A program made the position numbers and the translations under genes. This document shows, piece by piece, positions 1-5,601 of a DNA stretch of 13,632 bases. How positions within the stretch are numbered: position 1 is the stretch's first letter; each line of letters starts with the position of its first letter. Source of the stretch: Euryarchaeota archaeon UBA556 (GTDB lineage: Archaea > Thermoplasmatota > Poseidoniia > Poseidoniales > Thalassarchaeaceae); NCBI GenBank assembly GCA_002494975.1, contig DADI01000083.1:1-13632 (forward strand). The letters run 5' to 3'. Below the pieces are notes generated by a model, which had not been told where the DNA came from, did no database searches, and was given only the letters and a program-made list of their open reading frames with translations.

Positions 1-504
1 ACAGCTGATGTTATGGCATCAAACGGTGTTATCCATGTCATCGACAAGGTACTAATGCCACCAGCTGATGAACCAGTTATCCCAGAAGGATGTGACTTCG
101 TAATCGGATTAAGTGATGATGGAATGGCTTTCGACAATACTGATCTAAGTATTGCTGTAGGCCAAACTGTATGCTGGATTTGGAATGATGCAGCTATGGC
201 ACATAACGTTGCACAAATCAGAGAAGAAGGAGATACTACAAGAGATGTAGCTGGAGAATACAGCGGTACAGCAGCTACAACTGTTGATTATCGTATCACC
301 TTTACGGAAGATGAAACATTCTATTACATCTGTGAACCTCATGCATCTATGGGAATGAACGGACATGTAGTTGTTGGAACTGGTATCAGTGAAGCACCTA
401 CGAATGTAGTAGATTCGGATGACAATACCCCAGGATTTACAGCGGGTATTGCTGCAATAGCACTAATCAGTGCATTGGTTGTCGCTGGCTCACGCCGTAG
501 ATAA
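1..504 (+). CDS. Fasciclin (FAS1)-cupredoxin surface protein with PGF-CTERM-like tail, 5' end missing
   Basis: Partial: the frame is open through the left edge, so the ATG at 13 is very likely an internal Met. The first visible residues (TADVMASNGVIHVIDKVLMPP region) match the conserved C-terminal H2 block of a FAS1 domain, an extracellular adhesion or ligand domain. A plastocyanin/halocyanin-like domain follows with the type I copper set: His at 202-204 (AHNV), then Cys 331-333, His 340-342 and Met 355-357 in a C-x2-H-x4-M arrangement. The C-terminus has a Ser/Thr/Asp-rich stretch, PGF at 430-438, a hydrophobic helix and a final Arg triplet, which is the tripartite form of PGF-CTERM archaeosortase signals. 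I infer an exported, lipid-anchored copper protein that carries electrons or binds copper at the cell surface. Its stop lies 15 bases inside the end of the opposing Rieske gene. The N-terminal signal peptide, if any, is outside the window. Confidence 0.88.
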   Translation, partial: TADVMASNGVIHVIDKVLMPPADEPVIPEGCDFVIGLSDDGMAFDNTDLSIAVGQTVCWIWNDAAMAHNVAQIREEGDTTRDVAGEYSGTAATTVDYRITFTEDETFYYICEPHASMGMNGHVVVGTGISEAPTNVVDSDDNTPGFTAGIAAIALISALVVAGSRRR

Positions 505-876
505 TCGGACTTCGACCCAACCGTCGAGCTCTCTCGTCTCATGGACGACGAGAGGGCTCGGCCTCCTTAGGGAGCCAAGAATTCGTCCATATAATGGAAA
601 TAAAGGAAATGGAGACCATTCCTTTATTTCGCCACTATTAAGATCATATCTTGTTTGATGCAATGGGCAAGTTATACACTCATCATTTATTTTTCCGCCA
701 TATGCTAAAGGCCACGCCATATGTCTACAAAGTGCATCAGTTGCATAAATTCTAGATGATTCTCGAACAACCATTAGGCTTTTCAGACCTATACGAAGCA
801 TCTTTTTTTTGCCTAACTTTAACTTCTCACTTTTGATAACTGGGTGCCATACGTCACTCTCTAACGGTAAATCCAT
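490..876 (-). CDS. Rieske [2Fe-2S] ferredoxin-like protein
   Basis: A 128-residue protein whose whole length is a single Rieske domain. The cluster motif is plain: CRH followed after a gap by CPLH, with CysHis on each side to bind a [2Fe-2S] centre. An Asn-Ser-Gly-Glu segment and a DGWVEV strand near the C-terminus are typical of Rieske ferredoxins of the dioxygenase type. The start at the ATG ending at 876 is preferred because it puts the usual WHPV...S..L opening close to the N-terminus; the frame can be extended upstream only to a TTG. There is no membrane segment or signal, so a soluble cytoplasmic electron carrier is likely. It is the third gene after the ABC1 kinase and SDR, 62 nt beyond the SDR stop. 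The partner oxygenase or reductase is unknown, and the SDR is only a positional candidate. The last 15 bases overlap the opposing copper-protein gene. Confidence 0.85.
   Translation of the reverse strand: MDLPLESDVWHPVIKSEKLKLGKKKMLRIGLKSLMVVRESSRIYATDALCRHMAWPLAYGGKINDECITCPLHQTRYDLNSGEIKEWSPFPLFPLYGRILGSLRRPSPLVVHETRELDGWVEVRLSTA
523..576. other. GC-rich double hairpin at a convergent gene junction
   Basis: Positions 523-538 pair with 547-562 as an uninterrupted 16-bp stem (two G-T/U pairs on the plus strand) around an 8-nt loop. A second small stem follows directly (563-566 with 571-574, loop TTAG). The local base composition is far more GC-rich than the surroundings. It begins 18 nt after the stop of the plus-strand copper protein and lies inside the 3' coding part of the minus-strand Rieske gene. 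No T-tract follows on either strand, so it does not look like a classical intrinsic terminator. A role in transcript 3'-end formation or in separating the convergent transcripts is inference. Confidence 0.55.
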
Positions 877-919
877 AATGAAGTCAAGGAGTATTATGAC
901 TTTTGAATGTCTGTAATTC

Positions 920-927
920 AAAAAAAA
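920..927 (-). terminator. T8 tract between the SDR and Rieske genes
   Basis: On the minus strand, eight consecutive T residues occur 11 nt after the SDR stop codon and about 43 nt before the Rieske start. Archaeal RNA polymerase can terminate at T-runs without a hairpin, so this may end or attenuate the kinase-SDR transcript. I found no convincing TATA box for an independent Rieske transcript, so partial read-through is equally possible. Confidence 0.3.
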
Positions 928-938
928 GATTTAGAATA

Positions 939-1679
939 TCATTTAAGGTTAGTTAAACCACCATCTACAGGTATTATGTCGCCTGTCATCCAATCAGGGG
1001 CATCTTTGATTAGCCATTCAGCTACAGATGCAATATCATCTGCATTCCCTATACTTCCAACTGGATGCATGTCTTCACTAATTTTTCGACTTTGATCATT
1101 TGATAGTAAGTGAGCAGATAAGGGAGTGTCTACTAACCCTGGAGAAATTACATTAATTCTAATTCCTCTTTTGGCATAATCAGCAGCCGCAGCACGGGCA
1201 AGCCCTTCGACACCTGCTTTAGCTGCAGATATAGCAGCATGATTTGGCATACCCAATGATGCTGCTGCTGATGAGAAAAGTACTATTCGCCCACCATTTC
1301 CTCTCATCATTATTTTGGCAGTTGCTCTGATGACATTGAAAGAAGTAACTAAATTCTGGTTAATAGTTTCTGAAAATTGTTCAGGACTAGTTGCATGGAG
1401 TGGACGGAGAAAAATTGAACCTACTGAATTTACCACAGCATCTAATGAACCATAAGTTTTGTTAATTTCCATTGCTTTGGATTGGACTTCATCAGCGTTA
1501 GTTGCATCAAGAGGGATGATTTCTATAGACTCATGATTTGATACTTCACGTAATTTATCAATATCCCTAGCGCTAATGATAACCTTCCATCCATTATCTA
1601 ACATTCTTTTTGCAATTTGTGACCCTATTCCTCCAGATCCACCTATAATCCATATAACTTTTTGTTGAGATTCAGTCAT
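939..1679 (-). CDS. Short-chain dehydrogenase/reductase (SDR) family oxidoreductase
   Basis: A 246-residue classical-length SDR with one Rossmann fold. The nucleotide-binding glycine motif GGSGGIG is at residues 13-19, the NSVG variant of the NNAG motif at 84-87, the catalytic-serine region (IVLFSS) at about 132-137, and the substrate/cofactor loop ISPGLVDTPL at 178-187. The C-terminus carries TGDIIPVDGG, typical of FabG-like members. The Tyr of the catalytic YxxxK motif is replaced by Ile (residue 150, codon ATA at 1230-1232), while Lys154 is kept. The protein may therefore not catalyse standard hydride transfer; I recall, without being able to verify it, other SDRs with an NH-x-A-I-x-A-A-K pattern. 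It starts 11 nt after the kinase stop and is clearly in the same transcript. Substrate unknown. Confidence 0.9.
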   Translation of the reverse strand: MTESQQKVIWIIGGSGGIGSQIAKRMLDNGWKVIISARDIDKLREVSNHESIEIIPLDATNADEVQSKAMEINKTYGSLDAVVNSVGSIFLRPLHATSPEQFSETINQNLVTSFNVIRATAKIMMRGNGGRIVLFSSAAASLGMPNHAAISAAKAGVEGLARAAAADYAKRGIRINVISPGLVDTPLSAHLLSNDQSRKISEDMHPVGSIGNADDIASVAEWLIKDAPDWMTGDIIPVDGGLTNLK

Positions 1680-1690
1680 TTTTACACGCC

Positions 1691-2929
1691 CTATAATTGA
1701 TTGATTTTTGCATCTAAATTTAGTCCCGATCGGAACTCTTCTAAATATGGCCCCATGGATTCAATAAGTTTAACATCGGGGTGAGTCCTTAGTACTAAAC
1801 CATCTAAATACATTAAAGCACGAATAATTGGAAACGCTTCTTCACCAAAATCTGCACCTGCTTTCTCTACTGCTGCTTGTACAGTCTGCATCATAATTCT
1901 TGTAAGGCTCTTTTCACCTACTGTTTGGTTTTCAAAACCATCATAAATTTCATTCATTTTCTTGTAATAAACATCTAAATTATTAGATGTCAATGGTGAA
2001 TCTGAAAGCCCCAATAATGAGTCGAAGGCTTCTTTGAAGTTATTATCAGATAATTCTTCAAAAAATTGGAATAGTGACAAATTGACCTTAGAGGGAGCAT
2101 GACAAATCGCCCCATTATCAATGAACACAAATTTACCATCGTTATCAATTATACAATTCCCTGGATGTAAATCACCATGAAATGTTCCGATACCGAAAAG
2201 ATAAGCCCCATGAATTCTAAATAATTGTAGTAATGTATCCCAGCTAAGTGATTTTTCTTCTATTCCTTCTTCCAAAGATTTCCCTTCAATAAATTCTGAA
2301 ACTAGGACATCTTCATTAGATAGTTCTGACCAATATTTAGGGAACCTAAGCAATTCCATAGAGAAATTTTTAGAAATTTCATTCTTTATGCCGTCTAACT
2401 CTTCAGCTCCTTTAATTTCATTACGAAGATCGAGTTCTCTCGTAGTATAGTCTGCAACATGATTTAGTAAAGCTACCGGATTACCAACTCTGCGAAGTTT
2501 TCTGTTAAAGAATAAAAATATACGGAGCCATCGCCTCATTCTTTCAACATCTCTCCTGAATGTCTTAGAATTTTGATTTTTGATTATTTTAACTACTACT
2601 TTTTCCCCTGTTTTTAATTTTGCAAGATGGACCTGTCCGACTGATGCAGCTGCTAATGGTTCCTTCTCAATTTTTTCAAACGCTTCAAAGAAACCCTCGG
2701 GAGCACGAAGTTCAAGATTTGCAAATACATCTTCTGATGGGATACTGGCAGCGTGTTGATACAGTTGCTGTAATTGTCTACATTTTTCTACGCCAATTAA
2801 ATCTGAGCGGAGGGCAAAGATTTGAGCAAGTTTAACAGACAATAAACCTTGTTTTTGAATCCAGTCGAGATCCGCTGGCTTCTTTTTCAAAATTTCACGC
2901 ATAAAAAATAAGAATGTCAGTAACCTCAT
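1691..2929 (-). CDS. ABC1/UbiB (ADCK)-family atypical kinase
   Basis: A 412-residue protein-kinase-like protein of the UbiB/ABC1/COQ8 family, which supports isoprenoid quinone or lipid metabolism in bacteria and mitochondria through an ATPase or kinase activity. In order: a KxGQ-type segment reading VKLAQ at 32-36, followed by the family's ALRSDL; the Ala-rich nucleotide loop AAASVGQVH at 93-101; VVVK with Lys114; the E-x-D-x3-E element at 165-171; the catalytic HGDLHPGN at 251-258; and the metal-binding DFG position reading DNG at 271-273. The family Gly of KxGQ is Ala, and the Phe of DFG is Asn. No clear C-terminal transmembrane pair, as in bacterial UbiB, is seen. It heads a minus-strand unit with the SDR and Rieske genes and has a TATA-like box 21 nt before its ATG. 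Target unknown; an isoprenoid lipid or menaquinone role is inferred from the family. Confidence 0.9.
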   Translation of the reverse strand: MRLLTFLFFMREILKKKPADLDWIQKQGLLSVKLAQIFALRSDLIGVEKCRQLQQLYQHAASIPSEDVFANLELRAPEGFFEAFEKIEKEPLAAASVGQVHLAKLKTGEKVVVKIIKNQNSKTFRRDVERMRRWLRIFLFFNRKLRRVGNPVALLNHVADYTTRELDLRNEIKGAEELDGIKNEISKNFSMELLRFPKYWSELSNEDVLVSEFIEGKSLEEGIEEKSLSWDTLLQLFRIHGAYLFGIGTFHGDLHPGNCIIDNDGKFVFIDNGAICHAPSKVNLSLFQFFEELSDNNFKEAFDSLLGLSDSPLTSNNLDVYYKKMNEIYDGFENQTVGEKSLTRIMMQTVQAAVEKAGADFGEEAFPIIRALMYLDGLVLRTHPDVKLIESMGPYLEEFRSGLNLDAKINQL

Positions 2930-2950
2930 AGGTCATTCTAAGCATTGACT

Positions 2951-2957
2951 CATATAA
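2951..2957 (-). promoter_or_regulatory. TATA-like box of the kinase-SDR-Rieske unit
   Basis: Reading the minus strand, TTATATG ends exactly 21 nt before the ATG of the ABC1 kinase. In archaea the TATA box is centred about 25-27 bp upstream of the transcription start, so this places the start at or next to the ATG, giving a leaderless mRNA. No Shine-Dalgarno sequence is seen before this ATG, which fits. The same heptamer stands at the same distance before the photolyase gene. Confidence 0.6.
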
Positions 2958-3011
2958 TGGGTCGTATAGTACCGTAGGGAAAATAAGACTATTTTAGTAA
3001 ATATCATACAT

Positions 3012-4385
3012 CTAGGAATTCATGATTATCTCATAACGACTATGGTATTCTACATCCTTGTCGCCGATTATCCTATTTATTGTAATTCCATCTCTTGATT
3101 CATATCTAGATGAAATCGCTCCTTCAATAATACCATCATCTAACGCCCATAAAGGTAGTTTATCTTTCGAATTACTTTGTTGTAATTTAACTTCAATATG
3201 GAAAACTGGATCGATATCATAATTTAATAATCCTAGGCCAGAATATTCCCACCAATCCATCATCTCGTTAAGATATTCAACATCTCCCTTAATATCCTTC
3301 ATTGAAAAAGAAAGTTCTTCACCAATTCTCATACCAACTTGTCTCAATAAAGTCTCAATATCGATTCCGAAAGCAGCGAGACTTTGGACTCCTCCAGTTT
3401 CTAATTTCTTCCTTGCTTGATTAATTTCCATACCTGCGTTGAGAATAGATTCCTGATCAAAAGGAGTATCTTCTGTCGGTAAATCATCGTTAACATCGAG
3501 AATTTCTCGTATACGCTCTAAAAATGAACCACTCTCAAAGGTAAGTTTGAGTGGATCGACAATTCTATTCTCTGTAAATCTTTTAGATGCGGAATCAAGA
3601 GGGACCCCTTCTGACCATATTGATTCTACAAGATTTGCCCATGAGCTTGAAAAATCAGGAGACTCAATTACAAGAGCTGCATCTTCTTTACCACGTCCTA
3701 CTGGGTTTTCTTCCATATTTAGATATTGAATAGTTTCTAAATCATCCATCAATGCACCTTGGGCCTCAAGATTTTCTGTATGCCTCACTTCAATGCCGTC
3801 ATTTAATTCACCATAGAAACGAAGTGTTCGACGATCTAGTTGTCCTATTACTCGAATCTTTATTCCTCGACTAGCAGCATTATTGACAGCAGTAATAGCA
3901 GGGCTTCTACAAAGATGTAAAATTCCAAATTTACCTAGTAATAATATCAAATTATCATTTGAATCATCTGCCATCTTTTCTATTCTCTTCATAATGTGAG
4001 TACGCTCTTTTAATACAGCGAATTTAGGATTTAAATGGGTACTTTCTTCTTCTTCAGTGTTGCTGTACTTAAGTGAATTAGGATTTACTTGGACCTCTTC
4101 ATAGGCTTGTTCAATCCTTTGAAGTTGTAACTTTCTTATCCCTATAAGATGTTTAACTACTTCACCAATTGGTGGACAAGAAAATCTCATTGGCCGATCG
4201 GCAGTAGTTTTTACTAATCCAATTGCTTGTAATTTTTCTAAAGAATTGTAAGCGTCAAGACGAGTTGTTTCCAACTCTTTAGCTAACTCACTAGCTTTCA
4301 AATTAGATTTTGATGAAAGAACAAGAACTGCTCTAATCTCTCTATCATTAAGTCCAGCATCACTGAGAATAGTTTCCCAACTCAT
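3012..4385 (-). CDS. TrmB-family transcription regulator with a possible C-terminal V4R-like sensor domain
   Basis: 457 residues. Residues 1-95 form a TrmB-type winged helix: L-x-x-AGL-x-x-x-E, a recognition helix region TTRLDAYNSLEKLQAIGLV, then the wing with RPMRFSCPP. A charged coiled-coil-like linker (80-118) leads to a TrmB effector domain of phospholipase-D-like fold at about 120-265 (hydrophobic LILLLGKFG strand, later ALVIESPDF). The remaining 190 residues are not part of ordinary TrmB proteins. Their end (about 335-457) has LRQVGMRIGEEL, a GLGLL turn, a DDGIIEGAISS helix and a final SRYEI strand, which resembles a V4R/4-vinyl-reductase ligand-binding domain lacking its cysteines; that assignment is tentative. 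Its ATG overlaps the stop of the upstream peroxiredoxin (ATGA), so it is translated with it. Likely targets are the adjacent promoters, by inference. Ligand unknown. Confidence 0.8.
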   Translation of the reverse strand: MSWETILSDAGLNDREIRAVLVLSSKSNLKASELAKELETTRLDAYNSLEKLQAIGLVKTTADRPMRFSCPPIGEVVKHLIGIRKLQLQRIEQAYEEVQVNPNSLKYSNTEEEESTHLNPKFAVLKERTHIMKRIEKMADDSNDNLILLLGKFGILHLCRSPAITAVNNAASRGIKIRVIGQLDRRTLRFYGELNDGIEVRHTENLEAQGALMDDLETIQYLNMEENPVGRGKEDAALVIESPDFSSSWANLVESIWSEGVPLDSASKRFTENRIVDPLKLTFESGSFLERIREILDVNDDLPTEDTPFDQESILNAGMEINQARKKLETGGVQSLAAFGIDIETLLRQVGMRIGEELSFSMKDIKGDVEYLNEMMDWWEYSGLGLLNYDIDPVFHIEVKLQQSNSKDKLPLWALDDGIIEGAISSRYESRDGITINRIIGDKDVEYHSRYEIIMNS

Positions 4386-4876
4386 TTGAAATTGCCCCGT
4401 TCTGTGACGCCACTCATTGCAGCAAGTATCTTGGCAACATGGTTACGAGGTCTAAATAGCCAATCGTACACGTAATGTATCTGTCTATCGGGACCTATGA
4501 CAAATGATGACTTGGCAGGAAATTGCCCTAAATAGTTCGCTACACCAAATAGTTCCGCTACTGTTCTATCTGAATCCGATAATAAGGGAAATGGCAAGCC
4601 TAATTCTTCTTTGAATTCTTTATGGTCAGAAATAGAATCTTGACTAATTCCAATAACCTCCGCAGGGGGTGTTAATGAACGAAATAATTCATATTGTTCC
4701 TTGAAACTTAAACATCCTCTTTTACAAGTTGGTGAACCATCCTTGGCATAGAAGAAAACAACTTTCCAACTACCATCAAGATCAGATAGATTAAATTCAT
4801 TTGAATTACTATCTAGTAGAGTAAAGTCAGGTGCGATGTCGCCAGCAGTAATTGTCATATTGTGAGCCCCCGTCAT
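4382..4876 (-). CDS. Divergent Bcp/PrxQ-type peroxiredoxin
   Basis: A thioredoxin-fold thiol peroxidase of the AhpC/TSA-Bcp group, which reduces H2O2 and organic hydroperoxides in the cytoplasm. It has the APDFTLLD opening and VVFFYAKDGSPTC, with the peroxidatic Cys at residue 51 counted from the ATG at 4876. It departs from the family: the TPGCT signature reads SPTCK, the second Cys follows after three residues (C51-x3-C55) rather than the usual four, and the conserved Arg before the FVI strand is Lys122. An alternative ATG at 4856-4858 gives 158 residues and aligns better with typical Bcp N-termini; a G5 run lies 9 nt before it. The upstream ATG is annotated here, but either may be used. 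It follows ribA by 13 nt and overlaps the regulator start by 4 nt, so the three form one unit. Peroxidase function is likely but not certain given these changes. Confidence 0.85.
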   Translation of the reverse strand: MTGAHNMTITAGDIAPDFTLLDSNSNEFNLSDLDGSWKVVFFYAKDGSPTCKRGCLSFKEQYELFRSLTPPAEVIGISQDSISDHKEFKEELGLPFPLLSDSDRTVAELFGVANYLGQFPAKSSFVIGPDRQIHYVYDWLFRPRNHVAKILAAMSGVTERGNFK

Positions 4877-4889
4877 TTACTTCAAATAC

Positions 4890-5507
4890 TTACTCAACAT
4901 CTAAAAGATGGCCCATACGTACTTTTTTGGTATGTAAGTAGTCTCTATTCGATGCACAAAGGCCACTAATGTGAGAGACCCTATCAGACACTGCTATACC
5001 ATTATCTTTCAATCCATTGACTTTAAGAGGATTATTCGTCATTAAACGTACTCTAGTTATTCCTTTCTTTTTCAACATCTTCGCAGCAATCTCATAATCT
5101 CTCGCATCAGCAGGTAGACCTAGAGCTAAATTTGCATCGAGTGTATCATATCCTTCATCTTGTAGGTTGTACGCCTGGATTTTTGCTTCGAGACCTATTC
5201 CTCTACCCTCTTGTCTGAGGTATACTATTGCCCCTGCACCTTCTTGTTGAATTAGTCTCATTGATTTTTTAAGTTGCGCTCCACAATCACATTTTAAGGA
5301 CCCAAAGGCATCTCCAGTCAGACATTCTGAATGTATTCGAATTAACGGATTTACTGATTGAGAAAAACCTTCTACATACACTAATGCATGCTCGAATCCT
5401 TGATCGTCAGTTGTAACTGCAATTCTGAAGTTACCACTGTCCGTAGGGAGGTGGGCATCCGAATCAATATCCTTAGGGTTTAACGGGTTTCTAATTTGTA
5501 TTGTCAT
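4890..5507 (-). CDS. ribA: GTP cyclohydrolase II
   Basis: 205 residues from the ATG at 5507, close to stand-alone bacterial RibA (about 196). It opens the imidazole ring of GTP, releasing formate and pyrophosphate, in the first step of riboflavin and hence FMN/FAD synthesis. The catalytic zinc site is visible as SECLTGDAFGSLKCDCG, with Cys62, Cys73 and Cys75. The GTP and active-site segment YLRQEGRGIGL, the DT-x-DAN-x-x-LG-x-x-x-D-x-R-x-Y block and LMTNNPLK are all intact. There is no fused DHBP synthase (RibB) domain. A GTG two codons upstream is possible, but the ATG is preferred because a TATA-like TCATAAG sits 21 nt before it, matching neighbouring genes. Many archaea use an unrelated GTP cyclohydrolase III instead, so a bacterial origin is likely. 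It is divergent from the photolyase, whose FAD cofactor depends on this pathway. Confidence 0.95.
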   Translation of the reverse strand: MTIQIRNPLNPKDIDSDAHLPTDSGNFRIAVTTDDQGFEHALVYVEGFSQSVNPLIRIHSECLTGDAFGSLKCDCGAQLKKSMRLIQQEGAGAIVYLRQEGRGIGLEAKIQAYNLQDEGYDTLDANLALGLPADARDYEIAAKMLKKKGITRVRLMTNNPLKVNGLKDNGIAVSDRVSHISGLCASNRDYLHTKKVRMGHLLDVE

Positions 5508-5556
5508 AAGCACGCCTTGGCTTATTCACTTATGAATTAGTGTTTGTTTCTAGTAC

Positions 5557-5566
5557 TTTTATAAAA
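5557..5566. promoter_or_regulatory. Palindromic TATA element between ribA and photolyase
   Basis: TTTTATAAAA is identical on both strands and is the strongest TATA match in the window. Read rightward it predicts a start near 5588, giving a short photolyase leader that contains an AGGTGA Shine-Dalgarno-like match (5590-5595, 6 nt before the ATG). Read leftward it predicts a start near 5535 and a roughly 28-nt ribA leader. Each gene also has its own closer TATA-like box, TTATATG (5574-5580, plus) and TCATAAG (5529-5535, minus), each 21 nt before its ATG, so alternative leadered and leaderless transcripts are possible. Confidence 0.55.
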
Positions 5567-5573
5567 CACTTGG

Positions 5574-5580
5574 TTATATG
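5574..5580 (+). promoter_or_regulatory. TATA-like box proximal to photolyase
   Basis: TTATATG ends 21 nt before the photolyase ATG, the same sequence and spacing as the box before the ABC1 kinase. A start at about 25-26 nt downstream would coincide with the ATG and give a leaderless mRNA, bypassing the AGGTGA at 5590-5595. Confidence 0.5.
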
Positions 5581-5601
5581 CTAGACAGTAGGTGAGATAG
5601 C

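Noticed and set aside
13..15. ATG at 13 as the start of the copper protein
   Set aside because: The frame stays open to the left edge, and the residues before this Met belong to the conserved FAS1 block, so it is an internal Met.
877..921. N-terminal extension of the Rieske protein from a TTG at 921
   Set aside because: The extra residues do not resemble a Rieske N-terminus, and the ATG at 876 places the family's opening W-x-PV motif correctly.
1681..1689. GGCGTG before the SDR start and again before ribA as an unusual ribosome-binding motif
   Set aside because: Only two occurrences, different spacing, and poor complementarity to the archaeal anti-Shine-Dalgarno sequence.
2969..2975. GTACCGT shared between the kinase promoter and the dyad at 10634-10648
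   Set aside because: A 7-base match is expected about once or twice by chance on both strands of a window this size.
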